Source of the DNA: Eubacterium sp. | Lineage (GTDB): Bacteria > Bacillota > Clostridia > Oscillospirales > Acutalibacteraceae | Assembly: GCA_017463985.1 (NCBI GenBank) | Contig: JAFUEH010000014.1 | Span: 44,664 to 108,663 of the forward strand | Length of the DNA stretch: 64,000 nucleotides | Reading direction: 5' to 3' | Part shown: one piece after another, positions 1-7,812 of the stretch | How positions within the stretch are numbered: position 1 is the stretch's first letter | How the letters are laid out: every line of letters begins with the position of its first letter | Notes under the pieces: generated by a model | Seen by the model: the letters and a program-made list of their open reading frames with translations, nothing else | Database searches by the model: none | Told to the model about the DNA's origin: nothing | Translations under genes and position numbers: made by a program

Positions 1-1
1 C

Positions 2-697
2 TCCCGCAGAAAGTGTGAAGAGCTAATTGCCGCCGGCAAGGTGCGTGTCAACGGTCACGTGGCGCAGCTCGGTGACAAGATCAATCCTTATAAGGATTTA
101 GTCACCGTCGGTAAAAAGAAGCTCAATATGAATATCAAAAAGCGAAAAATGGTTTATATCATGCTGCATAAGCCGCGCGGCTATCTGACCACTGTGTCCG
201 ATGAACGCGGCAGAAAGACCGTGATGGATCTGCTGCCTGATATTCAGGAACGCGTGTATCCGGTCGGCAGGTTAGATAAGGACAGTGAAGGCTTGCTGAT
301 TTTGACGAACGACGGTTCCTTTACGCACGCCATGACGCATCCGTCTCATGAATTTGCAAAGGTCTACCGTGTGACTGTGCGGCCGGCTGTTACCGATGAA
401 GCGCTGGATAAATTGCGTCACGGTCTCGAGCTGGACGGCAGAATGACTGCGCCGTGTGAGGTAACGGTTCTGACGCAGGAGGAAAATCGCGTGGTGCTGG
501 AGTTTATTTTACATGAGGGCAGAAACCGCCAGATCCGCCGTATGTGCGAGGCGGTCGGTTTGGAGGTTGCACGACTGAAAAGAACGGCGGTGGGCTCGCT
601 GAAGCTCGGTATGCTCGGACAGGGAAAATACCGTGAGCTTTCAGAGCAGGAGGTGAAAAAGCTGCTGCGTTCTGCCGGTCACCGTGAAAAAGCATAA
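2..697 (+). CDS. rluB: Pseudouridine synthase, RsuA/RluB family (5' partial)
   Basis: Isomerises a specific uridine in rRNA, most likely 23S rRNA, to pseudouridine. The reading frame is open to the left edge and translates as S4-domain sequence (SRRKCEELIAAGKVRVNG), so the true start lies outside the window; a GTG at 41 is internal. The S4 RNA-binding part runs to about residue 45. The catalytic domain follows, with MLHKPRG and the active-site segment GRLDKDSEGLL, whose Asp is the family nucleophile, and then the RNRQIRRMCEAVGL block. It ends 10 bp before an intrinsic terminator, so it is the last gene of its operon. The RsuA, RluB, RluE and RluF subfamilies cannot be separated with certainty here; RluB is the usual Bacillota member. 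Confidence 0.9.
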   Translation, partial: SRRKCEELIAAGKVRVNGHVAQLGDKINPYKDLVTVGKKKLNMNIKKRKMVYIMLHKPRGYLTTVSDERGRKTVMDLLPDIQERVYPVGRLDKDSEGLLILTNDGSFTHAMTHPSHEFAKVYRVTVRPAVTDEALDKLRHGLELDGRMTAPCEVTVLTQEENRVVLEFILHEGRNRQIRRMCEAVGLEVARLKRTAVGSLKLGMLGQGKYRELSEQEVKKLLRSAGHREKA

Positions 698-707
698 GAA
701 ATAGTAA

Positions 708-735
708 AGGGGAGGCGAGCCTCTCCTTTTTATTT
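708..735 (+). terminator. Intrinsic terminator after rluB
   Basis: An 8-bp stem (708-715 with 720-727, one G-U pair) closes a CGAG tetraloop and is followed by a T-rich run. It ends the rluB transcript. Confidence 0.85.
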
Positions 736-760
736 TATATAAATTATTATCGATTAATTA

Positions 761-789
761 TTGATATTGACTGCGCATCGTGTTAAAAT
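761..789 (+). promoter_or_regulatory. Sigma-A-type promoter of the carboxyltransferase operon
   Basis: TTGATA at 761-766 and TAAAAT at 784-789 are separated by 17 bp. The start codon at 841 follows after about 45 nt of leader containing the GGAGG ribosome site. Confidence 0.6.
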
Positions 790-840
790 CTAAATAGCAA
801 AGTTTAATTTGTTGCAAGAACTCTTAGCGGAGGATTCAAA

Positions 841-2124
841 ATGAGTATATCTTTAACTGCGACGGAAGCGTATAAGCGCTTACAGCTGTTGTTTGACGAC
901 GGTGTTTTTACAGAGCTCGACAGCTTGATGAGCACCTCAGTGATCTGCGGTTACGGCACTGTCAACGGCGTAGAAGCTTATGCTTTTTCCGAAAATATTA
1001 ACGACGGCAACGGCGGAATCGATGCCGCGCATTGTAAAAAAACAGAAAAGCTTTACACGTTAGCGGCAAAAACCGGTCGACCGGTTGTCGGAATCTATGA
1101 TTCTGAAGGTCTCTCACTAACAGAGCCTTATGAAGCAATGGGCGCTTACGGCGAAGTGTTGAAGGCGGCGGCTGATCTTTCAGGTGTGGTGCCGCAGCTC
1201 GCTTTGATTGCCGGTACCTGCGTCGGTACCTCGGCGTTGATGGCCGGCTTAGCGGATGTCGTTGTCTGTACCGAGTATGCCGATTACTATATCACTGCAC
1301 CATCTGCCGTTTCAGCAAAGGAAAACGCTGCTGCCGGTACGGTCGATGTGCTGGCTGACAGCATCGAAACAGCGGTGGACAGCGTGAGATCGGTTTTGAG
1401 CCTGCTGCCCGAAAATAATCTTTCACCGGTGCCTGAAACGCTCTATGATGCGCCGGTATCTGCCGATTATGGCACAGTGGCGGCCATTGCCGACGAAGGC
1501 TCTGCCGTTTTCCTGAAAGAGGCTTATGCGCCGGAAACGGTAACGACGTTAGCGACGGTCGGCGGCAAAACTGTCGGCTTGATCTCACTGGGCAGTCAGG
1601 CTGTTACACCGGCTGCTGCTTATAAAGCGGAGGCGCTGGTGCGCCTGTGCGACGCTTATCAGATACCGATCATCACCTTGGCCGATACGGTAGGCTATGA
1701 AAAGGGAAGGGAAACTGCGCTGCTCAGTGCCATGACGCGTTTGACCTCTGCGTATACTGCTGCCACAACGCCAAAGATCAGCCTGATCACGGCGCAGTCT
1801 GTCGGCGGTGCATACATCGCTTTTGCCGGTAAGAGCGCGAATGCTGATATAACGCTGGCGTGGAATACGGCGGTCGTTTCGCCTTTGACGACGGAGGCAG
1901 CGGTTGCTTTCCTTTTCGGTAAACGTCTTGCGGACGGAGAAAACCGTGCCGCGCTTGAGGAGGAATATAAGACTGAGCACGCGTGTGCAGAGCGAGCGGC
2001 GGAATGCGGACAGGTTGACGCGGTAATCGCACCGGAAGAGACGCGCGCGCAGTTAATCGCTGTGCTGGAGCTGCTGAGCAGTAAACGGGAAACGACGCTG
2101 CCGCGTAAGCACACAGTGAAATAA
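841..2124 (+). CDS. Carboxyl transferase domain protein (acyl-CoA carboxyltransferase, 12S-like)
   Basis: Belongs to the crotonase-fold carboxyltransferase family (propionyl-CoA carboxylase beta, methylmalonyl-CoA decarboxylase alpha, transcarboxylase 12S). These enzymes move a carboxyl group between biotin and an acyl-CoA. The second half carries the typical blocks: IITLADTVGYEKG near residue 275, SLITAQSVGGAYIAFAG near 315, and a C-terminal segment ending in QVDAVIAPEETRAQL. At 427 residues it is shorter than the usual 500-520, and the N-terminal half is divergent. A GGAGG site precedes the ATG. It is followed after 13 bp by a biotin carrier and then by a pyruvate/oxaloacetate-type carboxyltransferase, so all three presumably form one complex. 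The acyl-CoA substrate cannot be read from sequence; methylmalonyl/propionyl-CoA is an inference. Confidence 0.8.
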   Translation: MSISLTATEAYKRLQLLFDDGVFTELDSLMSTSVICGYGTVNGVEAYAFSENINDGNGGIDAAHCKKTEKLYTLAAKTGRPVVGIYDSEGLSLTEPYEAMGAYGEVLKAAADLSGVVPQLALIAGTCVGTSALMAGLADVVVCTEYADYYITAPSAVSAKENAAAGTVDVLADSIETAVDSVRSVLSLLPENNLSPVPETLYDAPVSADYGTVAAIADEGSAVFLKEAYAPETVTTLATVGGKTVGLISLGSQAVTPAAAYKAEALVRLCDAYQIPIITLADTVGYEKGRETALLSAMTRLTSAYTAATTPKISLITAQSVGGAYIAFAGKSANADITLAWNTAVVSPLTTEAAVAFLFGKRLADGENRAALEEEYKTEHACAERAAECGQVDAVIAPEETRAQLIAVLELLSSKRETTLPRKHTVK

Positions 2125-2137
2125 CGGAGGACATACC

Positions 2138-2497
2138 ATGAAGCAATATACGATTACAGTAAACGGTGTGGCGTATGACGTCACCGTAGAAGAAAATAAC
2201 AACAATTCCGGCGCAGCACAGCCTGCTGCTGCCGCACCGGTTGCAGCGCCGCCTGTCGCCAAAGCACCTGCTGCGGCAGCCGGCGGCGTGAAGGTAGAAG
2301 CGCCGATGCCCGGTAATGTGCTTGACATCAAGACGACGGTAGGCGCAAAGGTGACCTCCGGTCAAACGCTGCTGATTTTAGAAGCGATGAAAATGGAGAA
2401 CGAGATTGTCGCTCCTGCCGACGGTACCGTGGCTACGGTTAATGTCAATAAGGGCGATACCGTTGACGCCGGTCAGGTAATGATAACGCTGAACTGA
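2138..2497 (+). CDS. Biotin carboxyl carrier protein (1.3S/GcdC-like)
   Basis: A 119-residue biotin acceptor. Residues 1-20 form the usual short N-terminal segment, an Ala/Pro-rich flexible linker spans about 25-48, and the biotinyl domain follows from about 50. The biotinylation motif EAMKMEN puts the modified lysine at residue 85. Size and layout match the 1.3S subunit of transcarboxylase and the carrier subunits of sodium-pumping decarboxylases. It lies between the two carboxyltransferase genes and would carry carboxybiotin between their active sites. GGAGG lies just before the ATG. Confidence 0.93.
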   Translation: MKQYTITVNGVAYDVTVEENNNNSGAAQPAAAAPVAAPPVAKAPAAAAGGVKVEAPMPGNVLDIKTTVGAKVTSGQTLLILEAMKMENEIVAPADGTVATVNVNKGDTVDAGQVMITLN

Positions 2498-2507
2498 GAG
2501 GTGGAAG

Positions 2508-3905
2508 ATGGCAAGGGTTAAGATCACCGAAACGGTTTTGCGGGACGCGCATCAGTCGCTGATCGCTACGAGAATGAAAACAGAGGAATTTGCTGACATC
2601 CTGACGCAGCTTGACGCGATCGGCTTCCATTCGCTGGAATGTTGGGGCGGCGCCACCTTCGACGCGTGCCTTCGCTTTTTGGATGAAGACCCGTGGGAGC
2701 GTCTGCGCACGATCCGTAAGGCCTGTCCGAATACGAAGCTGCAAATGCTGTTCAGAGGTCAGAATATGCTCGGCTACCGTCATTACAGTGACGAGGTCGT
2801 GGATTATTTTGTGAAAAAGAGCATCGATAACGGTATTGATATTCTGCGTATTTTTGATGCGCTCAACGACGTGCGTAATTTACAGACAGCGATCATTGCC
2901 GCCAATAAGTACGGCGGTCATGTTCAGGCGGCTATTTCTTACACCACCGGTCCGGTATTTGATAACGACTATTACTGCCGCTATGCGAAGGAGCTGGAGG
3001 AGGCCGGGGCTGCGTCGATCTGTATTAAGGATATGGCGGGATTGCTGACGCCGTACGGCACCTACGATCTTGTGAAGGCCCTGAAGGAAACGGTGAGCGT
3101 TCCGATCCAGCTGCATTCCCACTACACCTCCGGCTTGGCCTCGATGGTACAGCTGAAGGGCGTTGAGGCAGGCGTTGATATCATCGATACCGCCATGTCT
3201 CCGCTCGCGCTCGGCACTTCGCATCCGGCGACGGAATCCATGGTTGCCGCTTTGCAAGGCACGGAATACGATACCGGTCTCGATCTGAAAGCGCTGACGG
3301 AGATCCGTGATTTCTTCGACAAGCTGCGCCAAAAATATTTGGCCGAAGGTTTGCTTGACCCGAAAATGCTTGGCGTTGACGCGAACACGCTGTTGTATCA
3401 GGTGCCCGGCGGTATGCTTTCTAACCTGAATTCACAGCTCAAACAGGCGCATAAGGAGGAGCTGCTCCCCGAGGTACTGGCAGAGGTACCGCGCGTCCGT
3501 AAGGATGCCGGTTATCCGCCGCTGGTAACGCCGTCATCGCAGATCGTCGGCACACAGGCCGTGTTTAATATTATTACCGGTGAGCGCTATAAAACGGTGA
3601 CGAAGGAATTTAAGGATCTGGTGGCCGGCAAGTACGGCAAAACGCCTTGCCCGATCGATCCTGCTTTCCAAAAACAGATTGTTGGCGATGAACCGGTGAT
3701 TACTTGCCGTCCTGCCGATATGCTGACTGATACGCTGGAACAGTTCCGTAGCGAGATCTTAGAATTTTGCGAGTCGGATGAGGACGTGCTGTCGTATGCC
3801 CAATTCGGCCAGGTGGCCGTTCATTTCTTTGAAAAACGCCGTGATAAGCAATACGGACTGGACAGTAAGCACGGCGACATTAAAAACAGAATTCACCCTG
3901 TCTGA
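2508..3905 (+). CDS. Pyruvate/oxaloacetate carboxyltransferase (OadA/5S-type)
   Basis: DRE-TIM barrel carboxyltransferase that exchanges CO2 between biotin and pyruvate/oxaloacetate. Visible motifs are VLRDAHQS at residues 10-17 (metal-site Asp and substrate-binding residues), the QMLFRGQN strand, CIKDMAGL near 170 with the lysine that is carboxylated in this family, and the metal ligands HSHYTSG near 203. The C-terminal PYC/OADA conserved region reaches the end. There is no fused biotinyl domain; the carrier is the separate gene directly upstream. No OadB (membrane pump) or OadG gene is nearby. With a 12S-like and a 1.3S-like partner this fits a methylmalonyl-CoA:pyruvate transcarboxylase, but an oxaloacetate decarboxylase with its membrane subunit elsewhere is possible. 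Confidence 0.85.
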   Translation: MARVKITETVLRDAHQSLIATRMKTEEFADILTQLDAIGFHSLECWGGATFDACLRFLDEDPWERLRTIRKACPNTKLQMLFRGQNMLGYRHYSDEVVDYFVKKSIDNGIDILRIFDALNDVRNLQTAIIAANKYGGHVQAAISYTTGPVFDNDYYCRYAKELEEAGAASICIKDMAGLLTPYGTYDLVKALKETVSVPIQLHSHYTSGLASMVQLKGVEAGVDIIDTAMSPLALGTSHPATESMVAALQGTEYDTGLDLKALTEIRDFFDKLRQKYLAEGLLDPKMLGVDANTLLYQVPGGMLSNLNSQLKQAHKEELLPEVLAEVPRVRKDAGYPPLVTPSSQIVGTQAVFNIITGERYKTVTKEFKDLVAGKYGKTPCPIDPAFQKQIVGDEPVITCRPADMLTDTLEQFRSEILEFCESDEDVLSYAQFGQVAVHFFEKRRDKQYGLDSKHGDIKNRIHPV

Positions 3906-3925
3906 TAAATAAGGATGTGCTTTCT

Positions 3926-5424
3926 ATGAAAAAGACGTTTTCTGTTATCCTCAGCCTTTTGGTGTTAGCTGCGGCGTTTCTGCCGTCGCTTTATGCACTG
4001 GCGATCGTTCCCGGTGAAACGGAGGAAATTCCGCTCCTGCAAGAGGGAGATTTTGATCTGCCTACCGCCTCGGAATCACACTATGCATCGCTTGCCAATA
4101 CAACGCAGACCGCGGTAGAGCAGGCGATCTATGAGGGAATGTTGAAGGCGGAAAGTCAAATATATATCGGCTCCTACGGTATTCCGACTGATGACGCCGG
4201 TGCGCTGCTGGCGAAGGTCGTGAATAATAATCCGGATCTGTTCTTTGTCTCCAGTTCCTATTCGTATAACTACTATCCGTCTACCGGCAAGGTTGCTTAT
4301 CTGTTTCCGTTTTATGCTATGACAGCCGATGAGATCGAGGCGGCGCAGGCAGTATTCAATCAGGGTGTTGCAGACGCGCTATCGTGTGTTGACAGCTCGA
4401 TGAGCGACGTGCAGAAGGCGCTGACGCTGCATGATTATATCTGCGATCTTGGGATTATCCGGTTTTGACCGGTACGGACGACAACGGTGCGACCGTCAGC
4501 CTTGATCAGGATATTTACCATTCTGCTTACGGCTTCTTTTATGACCGTCAGGTCGTTTGCGCCGGCTTTACGCTGGCGTACAGCTACCTGATGAATATGG
4601 TCGGCGTCGAGTGTACCTACGTCGGTTCCAGTACGATGGGACATGCTTGGAATAAAGCAAAAATCGACGGTCACTGGTATAATATTGACCTAACGTTTGA
4701 TAACTTCGACTATGACGGGTCGGGGTATAATACCTACGGTTCGATGAAGCATCGCCACTTTTTGAAAAGTGATGCATATTTTGGAACGGAAGCCGGCAGC
4801 TTCCATTATAACGGTACGACTTACGACGACTGTACAGCCGATGATACGGCATTTGACGAAGCGTTTTGGGACGATGTGCAGTCCCGAATCTATACCGTGA
4901 ACGGCGATTATTATTATCTTGATCCGTATTATAACGGCCGTTACAGTACCGTGACGCTGACGCGCCGCAGTGCCGACGGAACAGAGGAAGCGCTGTGCGA
5001 CAGCTTCAGCGCCACACGCCTCGGTTTTTATGCATCCTCTACGGAAATTACCGACTCCGGCAGAACCATCCATAAAACGCTGTTTGACGAGGTGCTGGCG
5101 AAGCTGAGCTATCTTGACAACCGCTTCTATCTTTGCGCCGGTAATGCGATTTATTCCGTCACCCTTGACGGCAGACGGTTCTATATCTGTCCGCTGGACG
5201 CCAACGCGTGCGGCCTCGGCGTGAACGGGGAACACAATCTTTTTTACCAGCTTTATACCGGCACCAAGACGGAAAACAGCCATATCGATGCGCTGGACAA
5301 GGTTGAATATTTCCGACAGCATATATCAACTGACGAAAGCGACAGCGATTACAATAACTATCCCGATATTAATTTGGACGGCTATGTGAATGCAAAAGAC
5401 TATACATATATCATTCAAGCGTAA
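3926..5424 (+). pseudogene. Secreted transglutaminase-like protein with dockerin-like tail, frameshifted
   Basis: Two overlapping frames encode one protein. The first (from ATG 3926, SD AAGGA 3911-3915) has a signal peptide (MKKTFSVILSLLVLAAAFLP) and runs to LTLHDYICDLG. The second continues as DYPVLTGTDDNGATV and holds the transglutaminase-like triad: Cys in VVCAGFTLAY, His in MGHAWNKAKI, Asp in YNIDLTFD. The break is at the GGG run 4451-4453; one extra G would restore a single frame, so a one-base loss in a homopolymer (mutation or sequencing error) is the simplest reading. The last residues, DINLDGYVNAKDY, resemble one calcium loop of a dockerin. If intact it would be an exported protein of about 500 residues acting at the cell surface or on a scaffold. 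Upstream stop codons leave no alternative start for the second half that would include a signal peptide. Confidence 0.75.
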
Positions 5425-5430
5425 AAACTG

Positions 5431-5459
5431 TTGACTGTTACCGTTGACAATGCTATAAT
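5431..5459 (+). promoter_or_regulatory. Sigma-A-type promoter of the epimerase gene
   Basis: TTGACT at 5431-5436 and a perfect TATAAT at 5454-5459 are 17 bp apart. Transcription would start near 5466. Confidence 0.8.
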
Positions 5460-5473
5460 AAATGTGAAATAAA

Positions 5474-5489
5474 GTGAGCGACCGCTCAC
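5474..5489 (+). promoter_or_regulatory. Palindromic operator candidate
   Basis: GTGAGCG-AC-CGCTCAC is a perfect 7-bp inverted repeat about 8 bp downstream of the predicted start of transcription and just before the ribosome site (GGAGGT, 5495-5500). Position and symmetry suit a dimeric repressor such as a TetR-family protein; no such regulator is encoded beside it. Confidence 0.5.
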
Positions 5490-5506
5490 GGTTTGGAGGT
5501 AAGTTT

Positions 5507-6526
5507 ATGAATGTTCTGATTTTCGGTGGTACCGGCCTGTTAGGTTCTGCTGCGGCGCAGATTTTTATTGACAGAGGTCATTCCGTTAAAACGATTGCGC
5601 TTCCGCCGCTTCCGGAGGGCGCTCCGATCCCGGAGGAAATGGAAATTTCTTTCGGTAACTTCCTGGAGCTGACGGACGAGGAGCTGGAGGCTGCCATGAC
5701 CGGCGTAGACGCCTTTGTTTATGCTGCCGGCGTGGATGAGCGTGTGGAATTTCCGGCACCGGTTTATGAGGCTTATAAGAAGTACAATATCGATCCGGTC
5801 GACAGATGCCTTGCGATGGCAAAGAAATGCGGCGTCAAGCGCTGTGTGGTGCTCGGCTCTTATTTTGCTTGGCTTGCTAAGGAACGTCCGGATATGAAGC
5901 TGTGCGAAAAGCATCCTTATATCCGTTCCAGGATCGACCAGGAGGAGGTTGCTTTTAAGTATGCTGACGACGATATGGGCGTAGCCGTCCTGGAGCTGCC
6001 TTATATCTTTGGTACCCAGCCGGGCAGAAAGCCTGTTTGGGTCATTCTGATCGAACAGCTGCAGCGTTTTGAAAAAATGCCTGCTACTTTCTATCCCGCC
6101 GGCGGTACAGCCATGCTGACGGTGCGCCAGGTCGGTGAAGCGATCGTTGGTGCTGCGGAGCAGGTGAAGGGCGCCAGAGCTTACGGTATCTCTTGCTATA
6201 ACCTTACTTGGAGAGAATTCCTGAAGATCGTTTACAGAGCGATGGACGGTATTCCGGACAGAAAGATCGTCGATATCCCGAAGTGGTCCTTTAAGGCCTT
6301 TGGTCTGCTGCTGCGTAAGGATTATAAGGAAAGAGGCATTGAAAGCGGCATCGATCCGGTAGGTCTTGCGGATATTATGGGCATGAATTTGTTCATTCCG
6401 ACGGACGATACCAAGGAGCTTGGCTGTACGCCTGACGATATCGAAGCGTCTATCTTTGATTCCATCGCGCTGTCTAAGGCTTCCTTTGAGGGTAAGCAAC
6501 AGCTGCTGGATATGAAGGGCGAATAA
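5507..6526 (+). CDS. NAD(P)-dependent epimerase/dehydratase family protein
   Basis: Short-chain (extended SDR-type) Rossmann protein of 339 residues. The N-terminal MNVLIFGGTGLLGSAAAQIF holds the GxxGxxG dinucleotide-binding turn. The middle part shows VDAFVYAAGVDERVEF, the strand before a catalytic region, and LELPYIFGTQPGRKPVW typical of this superfamily. The start was set at ATG 5507, with GGAGGT 7 bp upstream; an upstream GTG at 5474 lies inside the palindrome. It is transcribed alone between its own promoter and a terminator. The substrate is unknown; a nucleotide sugar is only the commonest possibility. Confidence 0.75.
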   Translation: MNVLIFGGTGLLGSAAAQIFIDRGHSVKTIALPPLPEGAPIPEEMEISFGNFLELTDEELEAAMTGVDAFVYAAGVDERVEFPAPVYEAYKKYNIDPVDRCLAMAKKCGVKRCVVLGSYFAWLAKERPDMKLCEKHPYIRSRIDQEEVAFKYADDDMGVAVLELPYIFGTQPGRKPVWVILIEQLQRFEKMPATFYPAGGTAMLTVRQVGEAIVGAAEQVKGARAYGISCYNLTWREFLKIVYRAMDGIPDRKIVDIPKWSFKAFGLLLRKDYKERGIESGIDPVGLADIMGMNLFIPTDDTKELGCTPDDIEASIFDSIALSKASFEGKQQLLDMKGE

Positions 6527-6560
6527 ATCGGTTTTTATTATAAGATGATAAGTATAAAGA

Positions 6561-6590
6561 AAAGAGCAAGCATAAGGCTTGCTCTTTTTC
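6561..6590. terminator. Bidirectional intrinsic terminator
   Basis: An 11-bp perfect stem (6561-6571 with 6577-6587) and a 5-nt loop have a T run on the plus side and a matching run (from the AAAGAAAAG side) on the minus side. It can end both the epimerase transcript and the minus-strand RNA at 6.6-6.8 kb. Confidence 0.85.
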
Positions 6591-6790
6591 ATAAATCCGC
6601 ACATCCGCCGACACTGAAGATAACCTGCCGTTATACGCAGGTGGGCTTCATCCCGTAAGCTTTGTGCTCCCAGCGTCCTGCACCGTCAAGGCGGAACAGG
6701 GAGGTCTGCATACCCACAGACGGAGCATGAATCCCGTTTCATTTATTGTTCGGGTTATTAAAGCGTCGGTTACCGTGATGCGCAGACATT
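6562..6790 (-). ncRNA. Structured non-coding RNA, candidate 6S RNA
   Basis: About 190 nt without an ORF fold into a closed structure on the minus strand. The ends pair (6773-6783 and the CCGAC next to it with 6599-6614), and internal hairpins include GTCTG/CAGAC, CTCCC/GGGAG and ACCTGC/GCAGGT. A strong terminator follows the 3' end on that strand, which is why I place the RNA there. The 3' part reads GCTTACGGGATGAAGCCCACC, which resembles the 3' half of some 6S RNAs as I remember them; this is a recollection, not a match. 6S RNA binds sigma-70-type RNA polymerase holoenzyme in stationary phase. No convincing promoter is visible upstream, so it could be processed from a DUF1292 read-through transcript. 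Confidence 0.5.
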
Positions 6791-6811
6791 AATCTACTTT
6801 GTTCTTATTGT

Positions 6812-7129
6812 TTACTGCTCCGGCTCAAAATATTCAACGTCGTATTTTTCTTCTACCATCGCCATTAATATATCAGAAACCTGTTCGTATTCCACGTCGT
6901 CCGCGATTTCTTCCAGGTACTCGTTGCCGTCCGCGTCCTCAACGACCTTCAGGATGATGACCTCAAAATCACCTTCAACGATTTCCTCAGCGTCGTCGCG
7001 GTATTCCGTAATGGCGACATAAACGGCGTCCTCCGTTTCGTAACGCTCCAGCAGTTCAAATTCTATTTCCCGTCCGTCATCGTCAGTAACGGAAATAATA
7101 TCCGGCATATAAAGCTCGTCGTTATCCAT
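6812..7129 (-). CDS. DUF1292 protein (YrzB family)
   Basis: A small acidic protein of 105 residues with the DUF1292 pattern: MPDIISVTDDDGREIEFELLERYE, then YVAITEYRDD and a C-terminal acidic stretch. The function is unknown. In many Bacillota it is encoded with ruvX and the IreB-family gene, but here it stands apart from ruvX, which is at 45.98 kb. The start was set at ATG 7129 because GGAGAAGG precedes it at good spacing and family similarity begins there; the frame extends upstream to 7234 without support. Confidence 0.85.
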   Translation of the reverse strand: MDNDELYMPDIISVTDDDGREIEFELLERYETEDAVYVAITEYRDDAEEIVEGDFEVIILKVVEDADGNEYLEEIADDVEYEQVSDILMAMVEEKYDVEYFEPEQ

Positions 7130-7271
7130 ATTCCTTCTCCTTGTAAGCTTATTGCGATAGCGCTCAACACTTCTATTATAGACTCCTTTCTCTATGAAGT
7201 CAATAATATTCTTAAGAATTAGACACTTGTGCATTATGATGAAAATATTTTAAAAAAGTGGAAAAAAGTTG

Positions 7272-7300
7272 TTGACAAATTACAAAAAGTATGCTATTAT
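7272..7300 (+). promoter_or_regulatory. Strong sigma-A-type promoter of the 7.3-kb RNA
   Basis: A consensus TTGACA (7272-7277) and TATTAT (7295-7300) are 17 bp apart. Transcription would begin near 7307, right at the first base-paired element of the downstream RNA. Confidence 0.8.
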
Positions 7301-7379
7301 CTAGTTGAACTTAGAGGTAAGCTCAAATAGAAAGAATAGAAAGAGCTGCAGTTCAAATAAACAAAGGAGGGCTAATCCA

Positions 7380-7427
7380 ATGGGCAGTGAACCAAAGAAT
7401 TTAGCCACCTGTACAGTATCTCAATAA
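7380..7427 (+). other. Mini-ORF (15 codons) inside the large RNA
   Basis: ATG at 7380 lies 9 nt after GGAGG and reads MGSEPKNLATCTVSQ before TAA. It may be translated, or the SD-ATG may be a structural or ribosome-docking motif. Two even shorter relatives occur downstream: 7699-7710 (MDS) and 7797-7811 (MDNC), both with the same upstream ATCC and a purine-rich SD. Confidence 0.35.
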
Positions 7428-7812
7428 AATAACGGTCAGCTTAATCGACAGAGGTAAAACGGAATTACCTACGGATTAAATCTTGTGTAAGAAAAAAATA
7501 GTTATTGACAGGGTTGAGGCAGTACTTACAGGTGTAGAAAAGTGAATAATAAGGATATATAAGATTATTTTCCTGTCGGTAATCAGAGCCGATATAGCTC
7601 TATAAAAAAGTATCAGTTATTATAACACCAATTATTAAGGCAAGTCCGAATTTTTAGTGAGTACTTTAGAAAATCATCAATTATTCGAGGGAAATCCAAT
7701 GGACAGTTAAAGCATATTGATGTTATATCAATGAACCAAGAAAACAAAATAAAATGAATTCAGTTTAACAATCCACAGAAAAACGGAGGATATCCGATGG
7801 ACAATTGTTAAC

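Noticed and set aside
4448-4468. Programmed -1 frameshift joining the two transglutaminase frames
   Set aside because: The site CTTGGGA is not a canonical slippery heptamer, and no stimulatory structure was noticed; a one-base loss in a G run is simpler.
5540-6604. 354-aa minus-strand ORF opposite the epimerase gene
   Set aside because: Antisense shadow: the plus-strand frame has an SD, promoter and Rossmann motifs, while the minus frame has none.
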